Shown here in pieces: positions 1 through 8,390 of a stretch of DNA of 64,000 bases. Location of the stretch: positions 376,644,569-376,708,568 of the forward strand of contig CM022302.1 of NCBI GenBank assembly GCA_011799875.1, written 5' to 3'. Positions within the stretch are counted from its first letter, which is position 1, and the number at the start of each line of letters is the position of its first letter. The position numbers and the translations under genes are program-made. Origin of the DNA: Thinopyrum elongatum. Its lineage: Eukaryota > Streptophyta > Magnoliopsida > Poales > Poaceae. A model generated the notes under the pieces. That model was not told where the DNA came from, did no database searches, and saw nothing but the letters and a program-made list of their open reading frames with translations.

Positions 1-483
1 TTTACATGGGCTTGTGGTGCCCCTGGTTTTCCAGCTGTCCTGATCGCCCTCCTGACCAGGCTGGGCTACCGCTGGTACCCTGAGTACATGCTCTACGAGG
101 ATTACCGCGAGTTCAACCAGGAGCAGTACCATGCTGATGTTCCTATCTATGATCAGCGCGATGACTCAGACACTGAGCTGCACCTTTTCCACGGTATCGG
201 CGTGACGATTGAGATGGCAGTACATGATGCCGTCTACTCTGCTGTCGCACGTCTCCGAGGAGAGTTCAGCGATAGCTTGGATGCCTCTGAGTTCCGATAC
301 ATTCTGTATGCCCCTGCTGGAGATGCTACTGGATACTACACAGCTATCTGTGCCCCGTACGAGCCTCGTCGATACGACCCGCACGTTCTGATTCAGTGCA
401 CTTAGGCTCTGGATCGCACTGTTCGGGCTCTTGCCATCGAGTTGGTTGCCACTCGAGCACGCCTCTACGATGCTATGACATAG
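1..483 (+). pseudogene. Extra ORF upstream of gag in element A (5' end off window)
   Basis: Frame 1 is open from the first base to a TAG at 403-405 and continues in the same frame to a second TAG at 481-483. The readable product is at least 134 residues to the first stop. It is acidic and aromatic, with stretches such as EDYREFNQEQYHADVPIYD and FRYILYAPAGDATGYY, followed after the first stop by a helical segment (ALDRTVRALAIELVATRARL). It does not resemble gag, protease, RT or integrase. It lies in the sense strand before gag, where some grass retrotransposons carry an additional ORF. Element B has no counterpart: its leader is only about 0.6 kb. The first TAG may be a nonsense mutation because coding character continues past it. 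Function unknown. Confidence 0.5.
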
Positions 484-975
484 TTGCTACCAGCTGTTCA
501 TGCAGGGATACATCTAGAGTACATCCTTTACCCAAGCAGGACTCAGATGTATGCTGGTATTGATTGGCCTGCTGTTGGAGGTCACACACCTGTACGTGGA
601 CCTCTTCTTTCAGCTCGAGACCGGATTCTGCATCAGAGTCCACATGGAGTGCAGGATCCTTCTGCGACGAACATTCGTCGTCCGCACGTGCAGCTACCCC
701 GTTTTAGTGGATCTTCCCGACGTTGATGTAGCCTTTGCTATGTCTCGTGGTGTACTTTCTTACCGCGTGCCTGCGCGCCGCCTAGCATGTCTAGCTTTTG
801 AATTTGCGTCGTTATGCTATTCACATGTAATCGACTCTGTGTATGGATCTGTATGTCTTAATTGACTACTATCAAGTATCTAGTACACTGCATAATTATT
901 GTCGTGTTACATCATGCTTGTCGCTAAACACCCGCAACTGCTTTTACTGAACTACCCCTGTTGAAACTTAGCAGG
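484..975 (+). other. Element A leader between upstream ORF and gag
   Basis: No convincing ORF is seen. From about 640 the sequence aligns with the leader of element B at about 8050-8390; both contain the shared stretch GTAGCCTTTGCTATGTCT or a close variant. It is therefore untranslated element sequence leading into gag. Confidence 0.6.
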
Positions 976-1912
976 ATGGTTAGACCAGGTGGTCGTGGTC
1001 GTGGTCGTGCCCCTGAACGCCCACCACCGCTACATTATATGGCAGCTATGACGCAACAATTTGAGCTCAACCGCCAGTTCATGACTGGGATTATGACTCA
1101 GTTCCCGCATCTGAACAACCAGAACCAAAACCCTCCTTCAATAACTCTGCCAGAATTTATGCGTCTTAACCTCCACTCAGCTCCACAACTCCGAGAAGCC
1201 ACTAGATGCTGATGACTGGATTCGCGATATCACTCACGAGATGGAGTCTGCAAATGTCTCCCCTACCAACTTTGTCGCCTTCGCTTCCTTTTTCTTAAAG
1301 GGTCCTGCTGCTCAATGGTGGGACACCCACAAACGTACACTGCCTGCTGGAACAGCCGTTACTTGGCCTGAGTTCCAGGCTGCTTTCCGTGCCCGATATA
1401 TTCCTCAAGGAATCATGGATCGGATGAAAACCCAGTTCTGCAACCTCACTCAGGGCAATAAGACTGTCGAAGCTTATCAGCGGGAATTCCTTGACCTGTC
1501 CCGCTATGCTGAAGAAGACATCGCCACGGATGCCTGTAGACAACAGAAGTTCCGTAATGGACTCCACGCAAACATCAAGCTTGCACTCGCTGCTCAAGAT
1601 TTCACCGACTTTACTACTCTTGTGAACAAGGCTATTCTGCTTGAGACTGCTCAAATGAAGCATAAGGAGTCGCAGAAGCGCTATCGTGATGTTGGCTCAT
1701 CTTCGGGCTCAACACAGAAGCGAAAAACATATGGTCGTGGACACGCTTACAACATTGATATTAAACAAGTCCAGGATCAACCTGCCACTGAAATGGGTAC
1801 CTTTCCCATTAACTCAGTACCTGCTTCTGTTTTATTTAATTCAGCAGCATCACATTCATTCATCTCTGGAAAAAAATTGCATTCATGCATGACCTTCATT
1901 ATGAGTAAATGA
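976..1912 (+). pseudogene. gag: Element A gag, frameshifted, ending in a protease stub
   Basis: ATG at 976 starts a product beginning MVRPGGRGRGRAPERPPP. This matches the position of B's gag start at 8391, just after a conserved GCAGG. The reading runs to a TGA at 1210-1212, where a frameshift moves coding into the frame of 1241-1912. That part carries the retrotransposon gag core (FLKGPAAQWWDTHKRTLPAG, FRARYIPQGIMDRMK). The C-terminus has lost the zinc knuckle seen in B and goes quickly into a protease-like motif NSAASHSF, where B has DSGASHSF, so the catalytic Asp is replaced by Asn. Capsid and protease function are therefore lost. Confidence 0.8.
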
Positions 1913-2134
1913 ATACTCCGTTAGTCAGCTGGGCTAGTGAATTACCGTGCCCAGACAACTCAAAATGCTGAGGCTAAAATATACACCTTGGATGCGTTGA
2001 ATGCTTCTCCGCTTGAGGGGATCGAAAACATTCCAGTCGTTCGAGATTTTCCAGATGTTTCTTCGGAAGAACTTCCAAGAATACCCCGCTTTCTTTCAGT
2101 CTTCCTCTTAATTCTCGGGACAAGAATTCTTATT
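1913..2134 (+). pseudogene. Element A pol remnant: RT linker fused to pol 3' end
   Basis: Residues [20 protein letters not shown] match the linker before reverse transcriptase in B (about 9860-9950). At AGAATACCCC (2078-2087) the sequence jumps directly to the last bases of pol and the 3' untranslated end (TCTTCCTCTTAATTCTCGGG). The whole RT, RNase H, integrase and chromodomain region is missing. In B the 10-mer GGAATACCCC occurs at both deletion endpoints (9942-9951 and 12731-12740), so this looks like deletion between short direct repeats. Confidence 0.8.
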
Positions 2135-2147
2135 AGTGGAGGAGATT
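2135..2147 (+). other. Polypurine tract of element A
   Basis: The purine-rich stretch AGTGGAGGAGATT sits immediately before the TGTAACACC start of the LTR. The same tract precedes the 3' LTR of B (12788-12800) and a related one precedes that of H. It would prime plus-strand DNA synthesis. Confidence 0.75.
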
Positions 2148-4247
2148 TGTAACACCCCCAGTGGTTAGCTACAGTAATCCCCTTTTGATAATGCCATGTC
2201 ATCATGGTCAATAGTGCCTAAACATCATTTGGATCATATCCCTTTTCAATTCAAATTCTAATGGAAATTCAAACTAAAGGTGAAAATAAAAGTTGTTCAA
2301 ATTTGAAAACTAAAATGTTCATAATATTGTAAATAATCCAGAGACAATTCTAAAATTATAACCAACATTCACTAAATTACTTAATTGACTCTAACAGCAA
2401 CAAAACAGAATTAAATTAATACCTTTTGTTTAAATAAAATTCATATGGAAACATTTGGACTCAAAACCTTTCTATATCAATGTTAAATATTGCACTGCTA
2501 TTATATGGGTAAGTTCCATATTTTATAAAAGTCATTTGGTTTAAAAAGAAAAGACAAAATAGAAATAAGAAAAGAAAACAGCAAGAGAAAAGAAGAAAAA
2601 GAAAAGGCCCCGGGGCACTGGACCTAAGTCCACAGTGCCTGGCCCAGCCCATCTAGCCTCGCCTCCCACCTCGCGCTATTCACGCGCGCTCGATGTCGCC
2701 TCTGCCGCACGCCGCGCACCGGCCCCCCATCGCCTCTGCTCGACAACGCACGCTCCTGCCGCCGCGGATGCCTACTAGGTGCCCCCCCCTCGACCCCGCG
2801 GACGAACCCTAGCACCTCTCCCTTTTCTCCCTCGCTCTCTCCCACCTGACCCGACGCCGCCATGGACGGCCGCGGCTGAGCTGCGCGGCCACCGTCACCG
2901 CCCCGCCTCGCGGACGTGCCCACCGTGCTTGCCGTCGTCACCTGTTTCGACTGCGCCAACGAACCGAAGCCAGGAGCCACCACAGCGCCTCCCTGAGGTT
3001 TCTTCCTCCTCGGATCGCCGCCGCACGCCGCCGTCGATTCGCCGCCTCGAGCCCTCCCCGAGCCCGCTTTCGCACACCTACAGGGCCCGGTGAGCAGTCG
3101 TCGCTCTCCCCCTCCCTTTTCTGCTCGATCTCATCGCCGTAGCAATCGCATTGGAGATACCCGAGCTCACCGCCGCGGACCTCGTCGCCGGCGACCGTCC
3201 GGCGACCATTTGATCCCCTGCTGCTGTCCGTCCTGCTCGCCGTGCCGCGTAGAGCCTCCCCAGCGTTTGTCCTCATTCGTTTGCACGCTGTAGCCCTGAT
3301 CCCGCTGCACGCCCGAACGCCTCGCCGCCGATGAGCTCGTGCCGCTCGACTCCGGCCATCCCAGCACCTCGCACCGCCGCCATTCGACGCGCGACGCCGA
3401 GCCATGTCGAACGTGCCCAACCGCAGCCCCGCAGACGCCCTGTGCATGAAACCCGACCCCCTCCCGAGCCGCGCCGCCGCGTTTGGCTCACCGGAGCCAA
3501 CTCCGGCGCGTCTTCGGCCGGTGCCGATGTGGCAGCTGCGGGCCCCGCCCCGTGCCACTGACCACGGGCCCCACTGGGCCCCGTTGACCTCGGTCAGCGC
3601 TGACGTGGCCGCCCCTGTGTCTATGACATGCGGGCCCTACTCCGTTAAACAGTTTAAAATAAATAGATAATTAGTTAATTAATTAAATTGCGTAACACTC
3701 ACTGACAGTAGGCCCACCTGCTAATTAGGTTAATTAAGTTAAACTAACTCTGTTTAGTTATGTCAGTCAATGACATGTGGGTCCCACTGGACCCACCTGT
3801 CTGGTTTGACTGGTCAACCGACCAGTTGACCTGCTGACATCATCTTTTCGTCATGCTGACGTCACCTATCACTATTCTGGATAATGTTGTTTAAAATGAT
3901 TAAATAAATCCAGAAAATCAATTAAATCTTTAGAAATTCATATAAAATAAACCATAGCTCGGATCGAAAAACTTTGTACATGAAAGTTGCTCAGAACGAC
4001 GAGACGAATCTGAATACGCGGTCCGTTCGTCCGCCACATGTCCCTAGCATAGCGAATGTGCAACCGTCCCCCTCCGTTTCATCTGTCCGAAAATGCCGAA
4101 CTTCAGGAAAACATTCCCGGATGTTTTCCCTCTGATCACCTATATCGTGTGGCACCGCGTCAGAACACCCCTAACTCTGTGTATTGTCATGTCATGCTCT
4201 TGTTTGCTTTATATTTACTGTTTCTTCCCCCTCTTCTCTCTCGGTAG

Positions 4248-4337
4248 ACCCCGACACCGACATCGTCCCCGAGGCCAACGCAGCTCCGGAGGTTGACGAC
4301 ACCGTTGACGACCTTGCCATTGCCGCCGAGCAACCAG
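4248..4337 (+). other. Exon-like block 1 in LTR A (acidic ORF, upstream part)
   Basis: The block is 90 nt, preceded by a pyrimidine-rich acceptor ending CTCTCTCGGTAG and followed by a donor CCAG|GTAAGC. It encodes an acidic segment ending DDTVDDLAIAAEQP with one base left over (phase 1). Equivalent 90-nt blocks with the same boundaries lie at 14727-14816 and, on the minus strand, 60028-60117. The upstream start of the frame is not identified. Confidence 0.55.
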
Positions 4338-5941
4338 GTAAGCACCCCTCCTTGAGCATACCGATATCGCCTATTCTTTCTCTCTCTTGCTTGCATTAGA
4401 AATTGCTGCTGCTACTGTTTAACCTATTCTGATGCATAGCCTGTTTATTGTAACCTGCTATTGAAACCTTACCTGCTTATCCTAAACTGTCTAGTATAGG
4501 CTGGGTAGAGACCTATCAGTGACCCCACTTGTCCCGAATGCCCCGCTGGATTATCACAAGAACCGGTTAACGGGATTGAAGACCAGGCCCTGGCACCGCA
4601 CATCACCCCCCTTAATTGTACGCCGCTACTGGGTTACTATCGAGTGCCGAGGGTGATACCTTGTATAGCACTCCTGATGTTAACTCTGTAGTGTAGCTAT
4701 TTGGTCATGGTCATCGAGGGTTATTCCTCCTTCTCCACTTCCGATACGACCCTGTCGTGCACCACCTCAAGTGTGAACCCATCGAGGGTGATTCCTCCGA
4801 GCTCACCTTGACAATTACATCGAGTAGGAATCCAACGAGGGTGATACCTCGGATTCCCCTAATGTTATGGACACACGGATAATTGGACTTTACGCTGTTA
4901 CTTGGAAGGCGGGTCGACCCTGAGGGGTACCCGCGAATGATGTGGAGTCGGGTTGACCTGAACGGTGCCCGAGTGATGAATACGAGGCGTGGCCGGGCAT
5001 TCCTAGCCCTTGCCGCAAGTCCTCGAGACAGGGCGATGGGGTCACATCGATCATGAGTCTCTACTCGTTACCGCAAGCCCCTAGTCCGCCAATGATTTGG
5101 ATATTTGATCCGAGCAGGCCTCTGGCCTGATAGCACTAACCATCACGTGGGAAGAGTTATGGGCACTCTGCATCGTAGCATCAGCCGAAAGCTCTGTCAG
5201 ACGTCCAGTTCAGCCTCGTGGCCAGGCCGGTCCAGTGCCATCCAGGACTGAGGTGGTGCTTGTCCCATCCCTGCCCACACCGACCCGGAGTGCACAGGGC
5301 GATGGCCCAAGACCCCTGAGCGCTTAGGATATAGACCGACGGGGACCTCTCTGCTGAGCTGTTGGTAGGGTTGCGGTGTATTGTTTGGCCGAGGCCGGGC
5401 ATGACCCAGGAAAGTGTGTCCGGTTGGAGTGAAGTGAGCGTGGTGGGTAAGTTGGTGCACCCCTGCAGGGAAGAACACATCTATAGATAGCCGGTCCTAC
5501 GGTAAAGGACACTCGGAGTTGTATCCCGATCGATACAACTAGAACTTGAGATGAGACCTGGATATATGGCTCTGGGATTGCTTTCTCGCAGGGAGTCAAG
5601 AAAGGATCTCTGGCCGAGGTTGATGACTGTATGGCTCTGTGATTGCTTTCTCGCTGGGAGTCGAGAAAGGATCTCTGGGTGAGGTTGAGACTTAATGATA
5701 CTACTACTCTATACTGTACTACTCTACACTCTTCTAATGCTGCAAGACCGTTGAAGATGCTAGTCTTCGATAGGACTTGGCCTTCTCTCTATTCTGGCAT
5801 TTCTGCAGCCCAGTCCACATATACAACCTCCCCTTGATAATGTTGCATATGTAGTGTAGATCCTTGCTTGCTGAGTACTTTGGATAAGTACTCACGGTTG
5901 CTTTTCTTTCTTTTTCCCCCATATCCTTTTGATGCAACCAG

Positions 5942-6036
5942 ATGACGGAGCCCCGGATACAGCTGCCCACGCCGACGATCGCTACTACTACCCCGAGGGT
6001 GGATACTACTTCGAGTTGGCCGACGACCAGGAGTAG
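5942..6036 (+). other. Exon-like block 2 in LTR A (Tyr-rich C-terminus)
   Basis: The block is 95 nt and is preceded by a polypyrimidine tract and acceptor GCAACCAG. When joined in phase to block 1, its first two bases complete an Asp codon. The frame then reads through a Tyr-rich stretch (RYYYPEGGYYFELADDQE) to TAG at 6034-6036. The homologous blocks at 7381-7475 and 16497-16591 are also 95 nt. The H copies (58413-58510 and 63160-63257) are 98 nt, exactly one codon longer. Confidence 0.55.
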
Positions 6037-6336
6037 GTTCGAAGGGTCCCAGGCAGGAGGCCTACGCCTTTCGATCGTAGTGTTTTCTTTTGCCCCGCCT
6101 TCTATGGGCCTATCTGTGTTTTCATTTATATCTATACTCAGATATCTGATGCTTCCGCTGATGCTTGAATGCGAGCTTATGTATTCGAGCTCTCGAGGCC
6201 CCTGGCTTGTAATATAAAGCTTGTATAACTTTATTTATGTTTTAGAGTTGTGTTGTGATATCTTCTCGTGAGTCCTTAGGCTTGATCATGTGCATTTGCG
6301 TGTATGATTAGTGCACGATTGAGCCGGGGCATCACA

Positions 6337-7776
6337 ACTGTGACTTTACCCCTGAACCTTGATAGAAACGGGTCGGCCCCGAGGGGGACCCGAGGGAGTT
6401 ACTTTTACTGCAGGACTGGAAGGACAGGCGGTACCGCCCAGTAGAGGTGGACTTGAGTTCCCGACAGTCTTTTGCGAGACGGGTTGACCTGGACGGTGCC
6501 CGAGTGATGAATACGAGGCGTGGTCGGGCATTCTTGGCCCTTTCCGCAAGTCCTCGAGACGGGGCGACGGGGTCACATCGCTCGTGAGTCTCTGCTCGTT
6601 TCCGCACCCCCAATGTACTAACGATTTGGATATGTGATCTGAGTGGGCCTTTGGCCCGATAGCACTAACCATCACATGGGAAAAGTTATGGGCACTCTGC
6701 ATCGTATGCATCAGCCGAAAGCTCTGTCAGACATCCAGTTCAGCATGGCGGCACGGATGGACCGGCGCCATCCTGTAGTGGTGGTGCCTGGCTTCACCGT
6801 GTGCGCAACGACCCGGAGTGCACAGGGCGATGGCCCAAGACCCTTGAGTGCTTAGGATATAGACCGACGGGGACCTCTCTGCTGAGCTCTAGGTAGGGTT
6901 GCAGGGAAGAACTAATCTATGCATAGCCGGATCCTCGGTAACGGATGCTCGGAGTTGTATCCCGATCGATACAACTAGAACTGGATACTTGTGATGAGTA
7001 TGGCTCTGGGATTGCTTTCTCACAGGGAGTCGAGAGAGGATCTCTGGCCGAGGTTGATACTTGGATATTATGGCTCTGGGATTGCTTTCTCGCAGGGAGT
7101 CGAGAAAGGATCTCTGGGTGAGGTTGAGACTTAATGATACTACTACTTTATACTGTGCTAATCTACACTCTTGTAATGCTGCAAGACCGCTGAAGATGCT
7201 AGTCTTCAATAGGACTAGGCCTTCTCTCTATTCTGGCATTTCTGTAGCCCAGTCCACATATACAGCCCTTCTTTGATAATGTTGCATATGTAGTGTAGAT
7301 CCTTGCTTGCTGAGTACTTCGAATGAGTACTCACGGTTGCTTTGCTTTCTTTTTCCCCCATATCCTTTTGATGCAACCAGATGACGGAGCCCCTGAGCCA
7401 GCTGCCCCTGTCGACGATCACTACTACTACCCCGAGGATGGCTTCTACTATGAGCTGGCCGGTGACCAGGAGTAGGATCGGAGGGTCCCAGGCAGGAGGC
7501 CTACGCCTTTCGATCATAGTGTTTTCTTTTGCCCCGCCTTTTAAGGGCCTATCTGTGTTTTCTTTTATATATGTACTTAGATATCTGATGCTTCCGCTGA
7601 CGCTTGTATGCGAGCTTATGTATTCGAGCCCTCGAGGCCCCTGGCTTGTAATATAAAGCTTGTATGACTTTATTTATGTTTTAGAGTTGTGTTGTGATAT
7701 CTTCCCGTGAGTCCTTAGGCTTGATCGTGTGCATTTGCATGTATGATTAGTGCATGATTCAGCCGGGGGCGTCACA
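6337..7776 (+). repeat. 5' LTR of element B, 3' portion
   Basis: It corresponds to positions 15362-16892 of the 3' LTR and ends GGGGGCGTCACA. It is about 90 bp shorter because the interval equivalent to about 15925-16018 is missing at about 6900. It carries exon-like block 2 at 7381-7475. Its abrupt left edge coincides with the end of the inserted element A. Confidence 0.85.
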
Positions 7777-7779
7777 GGT

Positions 7780-7792
7780 TGGTATCAGAGCC
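7780..7792 (+). other. Primer binding site of element B (tRNA-iMet type)
   Basis: TGGTATCAGAGCC lies three bases after the LTR end and is complementary to the 3' end of plant initiator methionine tRNA. It fixes the end of the 5' LTR at 7776. Confidence 0.9.
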
Positions 7793-8390
7793 GACTGCCT
7801 GTAGGATCCTCCTTTCCAACTCCTTGGCCGAAGTTGAGTCTAGTACTTGAAAACCGTTTTACTAACTTGGCTGTGTGTCTTACGGGCCCACGTCGCCAAT
7901 TGGGTGGTATTAGGATCTTTTACTCCTCGACCTTTGCTCTGGGACTCTGATCTCTTTCCTTTCGGGTTAAACTTTTACTAACTCCAACATTAGGTTCTTG
8001 TGATCACATCCACCCGGAGTTCTGAAAATATTCCCCCTTGCTTCAAGATTGTGGGCCAGGTTCTGCTTACAGGATCCTTTTATCGAGGGCACCCTGTGTT
8101 GACACTTGCAGATTCCTCGCTCCAACAGTTTTCTCCAACGTTGACATAGCCTTTGCTATGTCTTGTTGTGTACTTCCTTACCGCGTGTCTGCGCGCCGCC
8201 TAGCTTGTCTAGCTGCGTGCGTTTCCGAACTCCTACCGCCGTTTGTGTCCAACTCCGTGCATCGTTTTGTATGTCTTTAATGACTACTAAAATGCACCTG
8301 ATGCCTTCTTATTCATTACTCATGTTACATCATGATGACCTCTTACACCTGCAATTTTGCTTGCTAAACTGCCCCTGTTGATTTGGCAGG
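7793..8390 (+). other. Element B leader
   Basis: This is untranslated sequence between primer site and gag. Its right half (about 8050-8390) matches A's leader. The extra ORF seen in A at 1-483 is absent here, so either B lost it or A acquired it. Confidence 0.65.

Larger units (their letters stand above)
1..6336 (+). mobile_element. Element A: Ty3/Gypsy chromovirus with about 4.2-kb LTR (left part off window)
   Basis: This is the 3' portion of an LTR retrotransposon. In order it holds an upstream ORF, a leader, a broken gag, a collapsed pol remnant, a polypurine tract and a complete 3' LTR (2148-6336). Internal and LTR sequence are homologous to element B (6337-16892), which fixes the boundaries. 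The LTR begins TGTAACACCC and ends CATCACA. Immediately after 6336 the sequence resumes in the middle of another LTR of the same family, so A appears to be inserted in the 5' LTR of B. The 5' LTR and primer site are outside the window. The family belongs with chromodomain Gypsy elements (Tekay/Del-like), judged from B's polyprotein and the LTR size; I cannot name the family with certainty. Confidence 0.85.
2148..6336 (+). repeat. 3' LTR of element A (complete)
   Basis: The LTR is 4189 bp, starts TGTAACACCC and ends CATCACA. It aligns along its length with the B 3' LTR (12801-16892) and, in reverse orientation, with the H LTR (58134-62255). It contains a GC-rich 5' portion (about 2650-3600) with leader-like sequence, AT-rich spacers, two exon-like coding blocks (4248-4337 and 5942-6036), four copies of a GAGGGTGATNCCTC motif (4648-4849), and a tandem duplication of about 65 bp (5566-5695). 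The 3' part has a TATAAAG/TTTATTTATG polyadenylation-type region. Confidence 0.9.

Noticed and set aside
2624..3558. Several 60-200 residue ORFs in the GC-rich part of LTR A, and equivalents at 13289-14165 and 60721-61859
   Set aside because: Low-complexity composition on both strands, not aligned between A, B and H, and no shared start. They may include leader or first-exon sequence, but no product can be supported.
6337..7776. A solo LTR between A and B
   Set aside because: It is followed by a primer site and B's interior and starts mid-LTR, so it is the distal part of B's 5' LTR rather than a solo LTR.
7780..7792. tRNA gene at the TGGTATCAGAGCC sites
   Set aside because: Only the 3' complement of tRNA-iMet is present; these are retrotransposon primer sites, as at 62865.
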